Origin: Bacteroidales bacterium
GTDB lineage: Bacteria > Bacteroidota > Bacteroidia > Bacteroidales > UBA932
Direction of reading: 5' to 3'
NCBI GenBank assembly: GCA_023667095.1
Contig: JAMPAT010000002.1
Coordinates: forward strand, 111,097-175,096
Length of the DNA: 64,000 bases
The first letter of the stretch is position 1, and each line of letters opens with the position of its first letter. The notes under the pieces were generated by a model. It made no database searches, had not been told where the DNA came from, and was given only the letters and a program-made list of their open reading frames with translations. This document shows, one piece after another, positions 19,097 through 28,357 of the stretch. The position numbers and the translations under genes are program-made.

Positions 19097-19285
19097 TTTG
19101 CCAATGAGCGAGCACGCAAATCTGCATTATACGCTTTCTATGGCACTTTTGCGTGCTTTTGGACACTAAAATTGGCATAACAAAGCACAACCTCAAAAGA
19201 GAAGTAACTGTCTGTCACATAGTTATCTCAACAGAGTGTGCTTACTGAATGGCAACTGCACCACTTATGAAATTTCAACACAGAT
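19097..19285 (+). repeat. diverged dispersed copy of the 252-bp repeat
   Basis: Nearly the same ~80-bp core as the three tandem copies at 47.1-47.8 kb (CCAATGAGCgAGCACgCAAA through TTTGCGTGCTTT), plus the later GTGTGCTtACTGAAtGGCAA segment. The ends of the core form a perfect 10-bp inverted repeat, AGCACGCAAA (19111-19120) and TTTGCGTGCT (19148-19157). It fills most of the 420-bp gap between pflA and the debris at 19389, together with short A/T-rich sub-repeats at 19000-19095. Confidence 0.7.
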
Positions 19286-19388
19286 ACATGATATGCCCAT
19301 CAGACATCATAAATGTCAGGTACCATGAAAGACACATGTATCTGACATAATTTATACTTCCCCTGATTCAAGAATGAATAGCCTGCCG

Positions 19389-19930
19389 TCAATCTGTCCA
19401 GCAGTCGGTAAAACTTATACCTGTTATGCCGGCCTTCTTCAATTTTTTGCGGATTTCATTGTTGACATGCAGCACCTCTGTCAATTGCCAATAACTGTAT
19501 GGATCATGAAACATGGCATACTCCTGAATGGCATCTTTCCTATAGCAGGGCTGAATTATCCACTCTTTTTCCTCATCTGTGTACCTTGTCTTCTCCCTAT
19601 TCAATGTATCAATTTCTTAACTGTCTTCCCGTTTATGCAGGCACGGAGCCCACGGACATGCTCCGTGCCTTTTAGCTCTGATTCGATAATCTCTTTCATA
19701 CGGCTGGACATCAGTGGCATGACATCGGCCATCCTGCTTTCCTTGAAATTTGCGGGTTTGACATTACTCTTTGCTTGATTTGCTGGTCGAACAAAAATAA
19801 GAATATTTCTTGATTCCAGTTGGCTATTTGCAAGCCTGGACGGTAGTGAGAAAGGGGAAAACATGTGCCAGGCAAGACAGTCTTCATTGACTTTATTCTT
19901 ACCTGGAATACTAAATGAATGGATTTTCAA
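19389..19930 (-). pseudogene. frameshifted gene remnant, possibly Imm11/DUF1629-like
   Basis: Two overlapping minus-strand frames look like parts of one protein. The first (from 19930, TTG) contains KIHSFSIPGKNKVNEDC and MADVMPLMSSRMKEIIESEL and stops at 19601. The second contains EIDTLNREKTRYTDEEKEW and ends EIRKKLKKAGITGISFTDCW at 19389. A one-base shift around 19615 would join GLRACINGKTVK to EIDTLNREK. The ending resembles the C-terminus of Imm11 (DUF1629) immunity proteins, where a helix is followed by a TGxxF strand, but this is only a visual match. Neither frame has a good ATG start. I treat it as degraded. Confidence 0.35.
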
Positions 19931-20247
19931 TCATCATCCAATCTAGTCTTGAAAATATTGGAAATAGTGGTCAAAGCTCCTGATACTTCTGCCAACGAAA
20001 GTGTTCTATTAGTCTCTATCATTTGCATAATCAACCGGCTTTCATCTGCTGATTGTAATTCAACCGTCAAAATATTATGATAATAGCACAACTGTTCACC
20101 GGTTATAAGGTCAGCGATGTCATAGGCCATCCTGTATGCTCCGGCTTTGGCAAAATTGAATCTGCCAAAGGCCTGTTCAATAATTTCGTTATGCTCAACA
20201 ATTTTGGACACGCAGCAATTATTGAACAGACGCAGCCAACAGTTCAC
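19927..20247 (-). CDS. small uncharacterised protein after gspF
   Basis: An open frame of 106 codons that begins with GTG overlapping the gspF stop (GTGA) and ends overlapping the next remnant. I do not recognise it. It has natural-looking helices (HNEIIEQAFGRFNFAKAGAYRMAYDIADLITG; ESRLIMQMIETNRTLSLAEVSGALTTISNIF), no membrane segment and no signal peptide. The internal arrangement suggests a soluble helical protein, possibly the last gene of the secretion operon or part of the neighbouring remnant. The start is weak and it may not be expressed. Confidence 0.35.
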   Translation of the reverse strand: MNCWLRLFNNCCVSKIVEHNEIIEQAFGRFNFAKAGAYRMAYDIADLITGEQLCYYHNILTVELQSADESRLIMQMIETNRTLSLAEVSGALTTISNIFKTRLDDD

Positions 20248-21302
20248 ATAGCCATCCCCAGCTTGAACATAGGCATGTACATGGCGATGAGGACAAAGGC
20301 AACGATGATGCCTATACCGACTATAAGAAAAGGCTCGGCAAGGCTGTTCAGCTGCCTTATCTCATGGTCAAGTTCCCTGTCGGTTTCATCTGCCTGTGCA
20401 AGAAGCACCTTATCCACAGTATTTGTTTCTTCAGCAACCCTCAGCAGGACAATGAAACGTTTTCCATAAAGATGGGAGCATGAAGATATGCCGTCCGCCA
20501 TCGAGCCGCCTCTTTCTATTGTCCTGCAGACGGATTTCATTGACTCATTATACGGATAGAAAGTGACCAGGCCCATCATCAGGTCCAAGGCTTCAAGAAT
20601 CCGGACATCCGAACTTAGCAGAAGATGCAGTATCCTGCAAAACCTTGCAACCTGGTATTTCATGACAATCCTTCCGACAAGAGGAATCCTCATTACAACC
20701 CCTGAACAGAATTTCCTATAACGCTCCGTTCCGCCCCATAAATGCCTGACGACACTCCAGGCGCACAGCACGGTGAGCAACAGGCCCGCAGCAGCAGGCA
20801 ACTTTCCGGAAAATGCAATAATCTGCCTGGTAATTCCTGGCAGTTCACCTCCCATCCTTGCATAGACCTGCTCAAACATCGGGACAACGGCAATCAGCAT
20901 GAACACAAGTACCGCAACCGCAATGCACAATGTTATGCACGGATAGCTCAACGCACCTGTAATCATCTTTTTCTGTTCCTCCTTTTTCCTATAATAGTCT
21001 ATAAGGAAAGATAGGGCATCAGGCAATTTTCCGGTCTCCTCCCCTATCCTTACAACACTGCAGTCCAGCTCAGAAAAACATGCCTCATTAGACATCGACT
21101 GCCATAGGCATGAGCCTGAAACGACACGGTCAAAGACCCTCGAATATACCTGACGCTCCTTTTTGCCTGCTCCGTCAAGAATCAGCCCGAATGAACGGCT
21201 GAGGCTAAGCCCTGAGGATATCAGGGAATGCAATTCTGAAAAGAAGACCTTCCTGTCCTTATCCGGAAGGCTATTCCGTCCAAACCAAAATCCCATAATC
21301 AT
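20244..21302 (-). CDS. gspF: type II secretion/type IV pilus inner-membrane platform protein GspF/PilC
   Basis: About 352 residues from the ATG at 21302; a GTG at 21323 is also possible. Two T2SSF domains are visible: FFSELHSLISSGLSLSRSF near the start, with a first TM pair around ITLCIAVAVLVFMLIAVVPMFEQVYARMGGELPG, and a second copy with FCRILHLLLSSDVRILEALDLMMG and the final TM EPFLIVGIGIIVAFVLIAMYMPMF. GspF/PilC couples the assembly ATPase to pseudopilus growth in the inner membrane. It is the last recognisable gene of the operon and overlaps the preceding pseudopilin gene. Confidence 0.9.
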   Translation of the reverse strand: MIMGFWFGRNSLPDKDRKVFFSELHSLISSGLSLSRSFGLILDGAGKKERQVYSRVFDRVVSGSCLWQSMSNEACFSELDCSVVRIGEETGKLPDALSFLIDYYRKKEEQKKMITGALSYPCITLCIAVAVLVFMLIAVVPMFEQVYARMGGELPGITRQIIAFSGKLPAAAGLLLTVLCAWSVVRHLWGGTERYRKFCSGVVMRIPLVGRIVMKYQVARFCRILHLLLSSDVRILEALDLMMGLVTFYPYNESMKSVCRTIERGGSMADGISSCSHLYGKRFIVLLRVAEETNTVDKVLLAQADETDRELDHEIRQLNSLAEPFLIVGIGIIVAFVLIAMYMPMFKLGMAM

Positions 21303-21621
21303 AACCAACAAAGATTGAATCACAGCATCCGCATGAATTCCATATCAATGTACCATTGGCAAGACGTACCGAATCATGCAACTGCCCTGCTGAATAAAAC
21401 AGATATATCCCGTCAACAAGACGGACACTGTCTGCATTGTATTTCAAGTTTTCAATCAGTCCATGCCCTATCAGCCTGTCATAAAATTCGGCATTACTGT
21501 CAACTGGCAGACTTCTGCTGACAAAGCCAAGCCCTTCATACATTGAAATCAACAGGATTCCGGACAGCACCATCGACACAAGAACCTCAGCCAAAGTACT
21601 TGCTTTCAAAATATTATTCAT
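21271..21621 (-). CDS. minor pseudopilin (GspJ/PilW-like)
   Basis: A protein of 116 residues. The N-terminus MNNILKASTLAEVLVSMVLSG is a prepilin leader: a short basic stretch, cleavage expected before the TLAEV segment with Glu at +5, then a hydrophobic helix (VLVSMVLSGILLISMYEGLGF). The remainder is a small beta-rich domain with a CGCC motif. By position and size it is probably a minor pseudopilin that initiates or caps the pseudopilus. It overlaps both neighbours, as expected in a tightly packed operon. Confidence 0.65.
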   Translation of the reverse strand: MNNILKASTLAEVLVSMVLSGILLISMYEGLGFVSRSLPVDSNAEFYDRLIGHGLIENLKYNADSVRLVDGIYLFYSAGQLHDSVRLANGTLIWNSCGCCDSIFVGYDYGILVWTE

Positions 21622-21961
21622 ATATATCCTCCATTAGATACCGGTACACCATATCTGTCCCGTTCTTCGTCTCTGACATTACAGTCACCTCCAGCAACCC
21701 ATCCAGATAGACTTCAGCAGACACAGTTATAGTCCCCCAGTCAAACATATATACCTTTTCTGTTCCCGTACATGAACTTTCACGGACATAGTCTTCGGCA
21801 CATGTCTCCATTGCCTCCTCCACTTCCTGTAGACGTATTGACTTCATGCCAAGCATATCCACACTGGAAATTGCATCAACGGCAAGCAGGAATGACAACA
21901 TGAATATCACTGATGCCACAATCGGCTCTACGATTGAATATGCCCCAAGATACACTTTCAT
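21614..21961 (-). CDS. minor pseudopilin-like protein (GspI/PilV-like)
   Basis: A protein of 115 residues that begins MKVYLGAYSIVEPIVASVIFM. SIVEPIVASVIFMLSFLLAVDAIS forms a degenerate class III leader (E near +5) plus a hydrophobic helix. A short polar domain follows with two cysteines (ETCAEDYVRESSC), possibly a disulfide. It overlaps its upstream neighbour by 4 bp (ATGA) and its downstream neighbour by 8 bp. Sequence alone does not settle the exact subunit identity. Confidence 0.55.
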   Translation of the reverse strand: MKVYLGAYSIVEPIVASVIFMLSFLLAVDAISSVDMLGMKSIRLQEVEEAMETCAEDYVRESSCTGTEKVYMFDWGTITVSAEVYLDGLLEVTVMSETKNGTDMVYRYLMEDIYE

Positions 21962-22419
21962 CGCACTTTCAGTTCAATCATACGTCCATTGCTTTTGACA
22001 GTCATCTTTTCCGGGGAAAAGCGTACAACCAGAAAGCCGTCCACACTGTCACCTGGACAGACCATGCGCACTGTACCCCTGTCGCTGACCAGTGCATGGA
22101 CTGCATCCCCATTGCCGATAACTCCCTTGAAGACAAATCCCGGCTGACGCACCGGTTCATCCTCCCCGGGCGCAGCAGGGCTGGACATCACAACCTTGGA
22201 AAATGCCGGCTTGACCTCTACAAGTCCTGAAAGGAAAGGGTCCCTATAGTCCAGTATGAGAGAATCCCTCACTTCTGCAGGTACCGAGGCCTCCGGCAAA
22301 GGCAATTCCTTGAACTGAGGTATTTCATCTGATGGGTGGAATACTTTCACCAACACCATTCCCCATACTGCAACTACAGCTGAGGCCAATATAGCGGTCA
22401 TTGACTTTCTTGTGTCCAT
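21958..22419 (-). CDS. GspC/PilP-like periplasmic linker protein
   Basis: A protein of 153 residues with one N-terminal membrane segment (MTAILASAVVAVWGMVLVKVF), a Pro-rich linker containing LDYRDPFL, and a small beta domain (FVFKGVIGNGDAVHALVSDRGTVRMVCPGDSVDGFLVVRFSPEKMTVKSNG). The RDPF motif and this homology-region-like fold are typical of PilP/GspC, which link the inner-membrane platform to the secretin. It lies in the gspD-gspF operon. The assignment is by fold pattern and context. Confidence 0.65.
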   Translation of the reverse strand: MDTRKSMTAILASAVVAVWGMVLVKVFHPSDEIPQFKELPLPEASVPAEVRDSLILDYRDPFLSGLVEVKPAFSKVVMSSPAAPGEDEPVRQPGFVFKGVIGNGDAVHALVSDRGTVRMVCPGDSVDGFLVVRFSPEKMTVKSNGRMIELKVR

Positions 22420-22420
22420 T

Positions 22421-23647
22421 TCAATGAAGTTTCTTGATTATCTTTCTCCTGTATAGGCCGTCCATGAAAACAGGAAATGCTAGTGAATCGTCCCTTGAAA
22501 TAGAGACATCACACAATGTTCCTGCATATATGTTTCCATCAGAATAATGATAGCAGTCCCTTATGTACACTGCACCGGAAATGCTTCCCTCAATATTGCA
22601 CGAGCCATCGACATAGACCAGGCCATCCACGTGTGAACCAGGCTCCATAATGAATCCAGGAAAGCGCAACTGGGAATCCGGCTCCTGCCCAAGTACAATG
22701 GCATATCCGGAAAGCGACGCACGTTCATGTATAACGGCATACGGCCTTGCCTCACCGCCGCCTACATATATCCCGGAAGGATATTCAAGCATTGCCCCCG
22801 CCTCCACAATGACCGTATCCGAGACAAACAGCTGCATCCTGCCCTTGAACCCTGAGGAAACGACAACTTTTCTTGCAGAAACAATAACATCGCTGACTTC
22901 TGCATTTTCCTTAAATTCTATGACATCGCCACAGAGATGTATATTGCCGGGCAGACGCCCAGATATATGCTTTCCGGGCATCACGACAGCTGTTCCATCC
23001 TGAAAGGAGCGATATTCAGCAGGAAAGGCAGATACCGGACAGCCTATTGCCCTGAACAGGCAAAGTTCTTCAGCCCTCTGCAGGACAGAAGAATCCGCAG
23101 GCGGAAGTCCGGCAGAGGCAATCCTGAGGTCTGACTCAGGGATATGCCTTCCGGCATAGTCTCCAGAATGAATCCACGTATAGTTTATGCCGCTAAGGGG
23201 AATATATACAAGTCCACTTATTTCAGTATTTCCTGCAAGGGACAAGGCCCTGTTCCTGTCACACAGCCATAATGCTGCCTTTGCGCTGCACTCCGTATGC
23301 TTCCCCACAAGCATAATCAAGGCATCATCCTGGCGGTTGCCGGCAACCACAGTCTCATACAGTCCCCAGGAATTTACAGACAACGTGACAGAAGATGTGT
23401 CATCATCAAAGAGCTGTAATGCTGCTGTCTCTCCTGCATTGCATGCAGTGCTGTCCGAGCACCTCACCAGAACAGCAGAGCGCAAGTCCAGACGGTCCTG
23501 CCTTTTGCTGTTGTACTCAGAGCATGCCCTGCGTTGCAGAAGTACAGAAGAATAGGCAAGCAGCACCATCAGCATTATAAGCAATGAAATCACCAAGGCC
23601 ATTGGGAGAGCAAATGCACCAATATCAGTCAAATATCTTTTTCTCAT
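22421..23647 (-). CDS. PilX/GspK-like membrane-anchored protein of the pilus operon
   Basis: A protein of 408 residues from the ATG at 23647 (MRKRYLTDIGAFALPMALVISL), which avoids overlap with the upstream gene. An N-terminal helix (LPMALVISLLIMLMVLLAYSSVLL) carries a large extracytoplasmic part that includes repeats of beta-helix character, such as NTEISGLVYIPLSG, NAEVSDVIVSARKVVVSSG and NIEGSISGAVYIRDC. The latter resemble bactofilin or polymer-forming turns. In other type IV pilus clusters a large minor pilin (GspK/PilX) holds this position. Here the passenger domain looks different, so I call it PilX-like with caution. Confidence 0.5.
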   Translation of the reverse strand: MRKRYLTDIGAFALPMALVISLLIMLMVLLAYSSVLLQRRACSEYNSKRQDRLDLRSAVLVRCSDSTACNAGETAALQLFDDDTSSVTLSVNSWGLYETVVAGNRQDDALIMLVGKHTECSAKAALWLCDRNRALSLAGNTEISGLVYIPLSGINYTWIHSGDYAGRHIPESDLRIASAGLPPADSSVLQRAEELCLFRAIGCPVSAFPAEYRSFQDGTAVVMPGKHISGRLPGNIHLCGDVIEFKENAEVSDVIVSARKVVVSSGFKGRMQLFVSDTVIVEAGAMLEYPSGIYVGGGEARPYAVIHERASLSGYAIVLGQEPDSQLRFPGFIMEPGSHVDGLVYVDGSCNIEGSISGAVYIRDCYHYSDGNIYAGTLCDVSISRDDSLAFPVFMDGLYRRKIIKKLH

Positions 23648-23654
23648 AGCTATT

Positions 23655-24143
23655 TCATGACATTTCAACCTGAATGATGGAAACATCAAGATGCAGAACA
23701 GGAGTTTTCCCGGACGGCTTCTCCAGAATGAACTTCACGGACGTCATCCTGACCTCAGGTACGGAATTTTCGATAAACGACAAAATTTTCAACAACGGTA
23801 CAAATCCTCCATATAGCTGCATATCTGCAGAATATAATGCCATTTTGCCTTCCCGTCCAATTTCATGCGGTACATAATTGCCGACAGTGACTCCATTCAA
23901 TGCACACCATGAACCGATGATACTGACAATTTCACCGCAGCTGACAACAGGCCTCCCGAAATCACGGAAGACATAACATTGGGAATCAGCAGGAGAGGCA
24001 TGGCTAAACGATCTTTCCAAGTCCTTTACATCCATGTATTCGGAATAAAGCCCTACCGTTCCCGACACAGCCAGGACATAGATTGCTGCAGGTGCCGCCA
24101 CAAGCAGGCACACAAGCTTTATCAAGGCACTGTTCCTTTTCAT
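23655..24143 (-). CDS. PilO/GspM-like inner-membrane protein
   Basis: A protein of 162 residues with one N-terminal membrane helix (LIKLVCLLVAAPAAIYVLAVSG) and a periplasmic domain ending VRMTSVKFILEKPSG and VLHLDVSIIQVEMS. The pattern of one TM, a coiled segment and then a ferredoxin-like beta domain matches PilO/GspM. Its start overlaps the stop of the preceding gene (ATGA), so the pair is probably co-translated and forms the PilN/PilO-type platform heterodimer. Confidence 0.6.
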   Translation of the reverse strand: MKRNSALIKLVCLLVAAPAAIYVLAVSGTVGLYSEYMDVKDLERSFSHASPADSQCYVFRDFGRPVVSCGEIVSIIGSWCALNGVTVGNYVPHEIGREGKMALYSADMQLYGGFVPLLKILSFIENSVPEVRMTSVKFILEKPSGKTPVLHLDVSIIQVEMS

Positions 24144-25048
24144 TGCATAAGATGTATTTCAAAATTCAGCCTACCTGTAGCCCTGTCCCTGTCCACACCT
24201 GTAACCACAATTGACCTGCAGTCAATCGAATCCTTCATATTCTGGGCAAATGACATTACTGTCCCGGCCTCCAGTGACTCACCCTTGATTATTACAAGCG
24301 ACATATCATCCGGCACACCATATTTTTTACGTTCCCTGGGACTATCGGCAGAAAGAAGGCTCAGACGCATCCCGTCAGGCAGCAACGAGGCAATCCTGTC
24401 AAAGAGCGAGCTCCTTAAAGGATGGGATACGGCATCAAATCCGGCAACGAGCCTGGCCTGTGCCGCTGTCATTTCCGACTTTTTACGCGCTGCCCTGATT
24501 TCCTCCGCATAGGCCTCCCTCTTTTCAGCAATCTTTTCCGACAAGACAGAACCGGCAAAACAGCTGGCTGCCAAGACTGCCAGATACAGGACAAGCACAG
24601 GCAGCAGAATACGCCTGAACAATTTTTCAAGGACAAACTCCCTAAGGAGATGATCATGTCCAAATCCAGATATGCGCAGCCTTCTTCCACACAAGGCAGC
24701 AACCTTAGAATCAAGTTTTTCCACATCCATATCATGAAATACTGCAATGCCTATATCCATCATTCCCTTTGCAGACAAGTCACGTAGATGAGGCTCAACA
24801 GAAGAACGCCTGACGAAATCAATCATACCCCCATCATGTAAAGAAACAAGAAGGCTGCTGTTGTCCATGATACGTCCGATGACAGGGTCATCGCTGAGAT
24901 ATGGCCTGCTGTATACGTCACTCCCTGTCACAGCAAGGACATATAGCCCTCCACCATATGACGAGAGCCATTCCATGGAAACATTGTCACCATCAAGATG
25001 AAGGACGGCGACAGACACTTTCAGGGGCAAGACATAATCGTACTTCAT
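24140..25048 (-). CDS. PilN/GspL-like platform protein
   Basis: A protein of 302 residues. The N-terminal ~145 residues are a soluble cytoplasmic domain. A single membrane helix follows (LLPVLVLYLAVLAASCFAGSVL, about 150-172), then a coiled coil (EKIAEKREAYAEEIRAARKKSE) and a periplasmic beta domain (FDRIASLLPDGMRLSLLSAD...SLVIIKGESLEAGTVMSFAQNM). This is the GspL layout, where a PilM-like cytoplasmic part is fused to a PilN-like part. The cytoplasmic domain lacks a recognisable actin-like nucleotide site, so it may be strongly reduced. The next gene is its PilO-like partner. Confidence 0.6.
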   Translation of the reverse strand: MKYDYVLPLKVSVAVLHLDGDNVSMEWLSSYGGGLYVLAVTGSDVYSRPYLSDDPVIGRIMDNSSLLVSLHDGGMIDFVRRSSVEPHLRDLSAKGMMDIGIAVFHDMDVEKLDSKVAALCGRRLRISGFGHDHLLREFVLEKLFRRILLPVLVLYLAVLAASCFAGSVLSEKIAEKREAYAEEIRAARKKSEMTAAQARLVAGFDAVSHPLRSSLFDRIASLLPDGMRLSLLSADSPRERKKYGVPDDMSLVIIKGESLEAGTVMSFAQNMKDSIDCRSIVVTGVDRDRATGRLNFEIHLMQ

Positions 25049-25052
25049 AATT

Positions 25053-26927
25053 CTACATTATTATGGTAGGACGTATAAATATATTAAGCTTGGAATCCGT
25101 CCTCGTCTTGCGCGTCTTTCCGAAAACAGACCTGAGCACAGGTACACGTGAGACGTATGGAAGCCCTTTTGAGTTATTGTCCTTCAGGTTCTTTTCGATT
25201 CCTCCGAGAAGTACCATCTCCCCGTCCTTGACCTTTACTGTCGAATTGAAACTGCGCTTTATTATACCGGGAGGAGCGTATCTGTCATCACCGTCAGTCT
25301 CCTTGAACTCATCCTGGCTGAGACTGATACTCAGCGTTATGGTACTGTCCGCACTGACCTGTGGAGTCATGTCCAGCACAAAATTGGCCTCTACATTTTT
25401 CCAGAGCCAGGACTCCGACTGGAGTGGATTCTGGGTACCGATGATATTGACCTGGCTTTCCTTATAATATTTCACTTCACCGCTTTTCAGGACTGCCTTA
25501 TGGCCATTCAGTGTTGCGAGTCTCGGAGTTGACCTAAGAACAATCCTGCCTGTCTCCTCAAGAAGCTGCAAGTCGGCATAGAAAAACTGCGAGACCTTTC
25601 CGAGGACAATTGAGCCAAAGCCATTGAATGACCTGAGAATCCTGTTTATGGAGTCTGCATTCAGCTTAAAGTCTATCCCGGGTCCAAAAGTTCCGCCAGT
25701 CTGCCACTTCTCTGCCCCGACACCGAGGCCAAGCCCCATGGACTGGGTGCTTGTCCCCGTTGCATCCACAATTATCACATCTATGGAAATCATCGGCACA
25801 CTCCTGTCTATCTCATCCAGGAAACATTCTATCCTGCCGATATTCCTTCTGTCCCCACTGATTACAATACTGTTCAGATCGGGAAAAGTCTTGATTTCCA
25901 TGTCCTGCCTCAGTTCCGACGGTATAATCTCCGGAACCATCTCAACGGTCCGGTATTTCATCGGATAGACAGAAACGCTTGACATTGCCCCCTGCCCTTT
26001 GGCATCCCCTATTATATAGACCCCATCCGCTTCCCTCCATGTAACAGGAGTACCGGTAAACAGGATTCCAAGAAAATCAGGCAAGCGCATAGGACCGACA
26101 TCCACATTTACCCTATGCTCAATCCTGCCGGCGAGGAAATAATTCTGCCCTGTCTTTGCAAAGAGTTCCGGTACAATATCCTTAAGGCTTGCATTATGCA
26201 GATGTGCACTTATATATCCGGAAGAATCAACCTGCACAAGGTCAGTCCGGAACAGTCCACGGGATATTTCCGTCCTATCCTTTCCTGCCTCAAACAGGCT
26301 CCATGCCATCTCCCCTTCCCTTCTTGCCGTCAGGTCATTTGATGCCGCGATAGCCTGGACTGCCTCAACGACAGACATCGATGTGCCGAATGAAGATACA
26401 GGACGTGCAGACATTGAGTTTGGAAAAATCATATTGTGACCGGTGGCCTTTGTGAAACGTCTCGCCATGGTGTCAAGCCGGCATTCCGAAAAGTCAAATG
26501 AGACAGTGCCGTCTTCACCGTCATAGTCAACAGACACATGAGGAGGCTCAGTTGGAGGGACATAATCGGTTATTGTGACAATATCACCTATTATCTGGGC
26601 CTGCAGAGACTTCTCTGTACATATAAAATACAGGAAATCCTTGACTGGAACTTTCTGCATATTGCATGTTATGGTCTTCTTCCTGTCAATCACGATGTCA
26701 ATGCTGAGTCCATTTGATATTGCCATGCTTTTCACAAGTTCAGCTATTGAGAAGTCCGTAACAGACACATCCACTGTCTGCAGATACGCCTTGCTGCGGA
26801 GCGCAAGGTCATCAAGGCCCTTTTTCAGCTGCCCGTCAAGGGACAATGTATCTGCCTGGGCCCAGGCCATGCAATGACACAAAAGGAGCGAGGCAGTCAA
26901 GACAAACATTTTTACACTCTTACGCAT
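25053..26927 (-). CDS. gspD: secretin (GspD/PilQ family)
   Basis: About 624 residues. The ATG at 26927 opens the signal peptide MRKSVKMFVLTASLLLCHC and then MAWAQ, while a longer start would overlap gspE. N-terminal secretin/STN modules are visible (FSIAELVKSMAISNGLSIDIVID; LDTMARRFTKATGHNMIFPNS; LKDIVPELFAKTGQNYFL). The C-terminal secretin core carries TIVISGDRRNIGRIECFLDEIDRSVP, TPRLATLNGHKAVLKSGEVKYY and KDGEMVLLGGIEKNLK. The protein forms the outer-membrane gate. No lipobox is evident. Confidence 0.9.
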   Translation of the reverse strand: MRKSVKMFVLTASLLLCHCMAWAQADTLSLDGQLKKGLDDLALRSKAYLQTVDVSVTDFSIAELVKSMAISNGLSIDIVIDRKKTITCNMQKVPVKDFLYFICTEKSLQAQIIGDIVTITDYVPPTEPPHVSVDYDGEDGTVSFDFSECRLDTMARRFTKATGHNMIFPNSMSARPVSSFGTSMSVVEAVQAIAASNDLTARREGEMAWSLFEAGKDRTEISRGLFRTDLVQVDSSGYISAHLHNASLKDIVPELFAKTGQNYFLAGRIEHRVNVDVGPMRLPDFLGILFTGTPVTWREADGVYIIGDAKGQGAMSSVSVYPMKYRTVEMVPEIIPSELRQDMEIKTFPDLNSIVISGDRRNIGRIECFLDEIDRSVPMISIDVIIVDATGTSTQSMGLGLGVGAEKWQTGGTFGPGIDFKLNADSINRILRSFNGFGSIVLGKVSQFFYADLQLLEETGRIVLRSTPRLATLNGHKAVLKSGEVKYYKESQVNIIGTQNPLQSESWLWKNVEANFVLDMTPQVSADSTITLSISLSQDEFKETDGDDRYAPPGIIKRSFNSTVKVKDGEMVLLGGIEKNLKDNNSKGLPYVSRVPVLRSVFGKTRKTRTDSKLNIFIRPTIIM

Positions 26928-26940
26928 ATATTCCGATAAT

Positions 26941-28356
26941 TTAAGCATTACTGTCCAGCAACGGGAGGATTTCCTCAAGAGATGTCTCACCATCTGCAAA
27001 CAGAGACAAGGCGGAATCCCTCAATGTGCTGATCCCCTTTGCAGAAAGCAAGTCACTGGCATCCGCAAGATTATCCCTCACAGCCAATGACAAGTCCTTG
27101 TCCATCCTCAGGACCTCATATATGGCCTTACGTCCGTGGTAACCGGTAAAATGGCATGCCGGGCATCCTGTCCTGCCATAGAACTTTCCTGAATTGGCCA
27201 CGGTATCAAATCCAGGGACTTGGCCATCATATTCTACCGGACTCTTGCAATGCGGACACAGGAGACGTACAAGCCTCTGGGCCACGCATGCGACCAGCGT
27301 CTCGGACAAGAGATAGGGATGTATCCCCATATCCACCAGACGCGAGATGCAGCCCCATGCACTGTTTGTGTGAAGTGTAGACAGGAGAAGGTGACCGGTC
27401 AGGGAACTGCGTATAGCCATTTCCGCAGTGTCCTCGTCACGTATCTCGCCAAGCATGATTATGTCAGGATCCTGACGGAGGAATGTCCTGAGCGCAACCG
27501 GGAACGTCAACCCGACATCTTCCCTAAGGTGCACCTGGTTGACTCCATCAAGTGTATATTCGACAGGGTCCTCGATTGTCAGGATATTATTGTCCCCTCT
27601 GTTGAGACGTTCCAATGTTGCATAAAGGGTAGTACTTTTGCCGGCTCCTGTAGGACCGCTTATCAGTATCAGTCCATGCGGTCTTGAAATGGATGCGATA
27701 TAGTCATCATATTGCCTCCTGGACAGTCCAAGCTGTTCAAGCGAAAGATGGCTGCCTCCGCGTGCGAGCAGGCGGAGCACTATCTTTTCACCATATATAG
27801 TTGGCATTACGGAAGTACGGATATCAAGTTTCATGTCATCCCTGGAATACATTATACGTCCATCCTGCGGAAGACGCTTTTCCGATATGTCAAGATTCGA
27901 CAGTATCTTTATCCTGTTCACAAGACCGGGATATTCTGCTGCATTCATCACATGCCGTTCTATAAGCCTCCCGTCTATACGGAATCTCACACGGCATTTC
28001 GTTTCTGAAGGCTCTATGTGTATATCACTCGCATTCAATGACCAGGCCTCCGCTATAAGATTTGCGGCAATATCCTGTCCATGCAACAGTGCATTTTCCT
28101 GGCCCACGGCACCTGACTGTCTATAGTGAATGGACAGGAGCCTTGTCAGTTCATCAGGCACGACACATGAGACACTGACCTTATATCCATAGATAATGTC
28201 AATCTCTTCAATTGCAGCACCATAGTCATACCCGGCATCACCGAGACATGACAGCCTGCCATCTGAATCAATAGTACATGGCAGCAGACGATAATGGAAA
28301 GCCTCATCTCCGGTAAAGACCTGCAAGGCTTCTGTAGAAATTTCAGGAATGTCCAT
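26941..28356 (-). CDS. gspE: assembly ATPase GspE/PilB
   Basis: A 471-residue hexameric ATPase. Visible features are the N2-type signature ASDIHIEP and CRVRFRIDGRL, Walker A GPTGAGKSTT near residue 235, the Asp box TIEDPVEY, Walker B-like DIIMLGEIRDEDTAE, the His box LLSTLHTN and a tetracysteine zinc site (LCPHC near 367 and GCPACHFTGYHGR near 397). The N1 domain is short. It powers pseudopilus assembly at the inner membrane through GspF and GspL-like partners. It is separated from the prepilin peptidase by 1 bp. Confidence 0.93.
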   Translation of the reverse strand: MDIPEISTEALQVFTGDEAFHYRLLPCTIDSDGRLSCLGDAGYDYGAAIEEIDIIYGYKVSVSCVVPDELTRLLSIHYRQSGAVGQENALLHGQDIAANLIAEAWSLNASDIHIEPSETKCRVRFRIDGRLIERHVMNAAEYPGLVNRIKILSNLDISEKRLPQDGRIMYSRDDMKLDIRTSVMPTIYGEKIVLRLLARGGSHLSLEQLGLSRRQYDDYIASISRPHGLILISGPTGAGKSTTLYATLERLNRGDNNILTIEDPVEYTLDGVNQVHLREDVGLTFPVALRTFLRQDPDIIMLGEIRDEDTAEMAIRSSLTGHLLLSTLHTNSAWGCISRLVDMGIHPYLLSETLVACVAQRLVRLLCPHCKSPVEYDGQVPGFDTVANSGKFYGRTGCPACHFTGYHGRKAIYEVLRMDKDLSLAVRDNLADASDLLSAKGISTLRDSALSLFADGETSLEEILPLLDSNA

Positions 28357-28357
28357 A

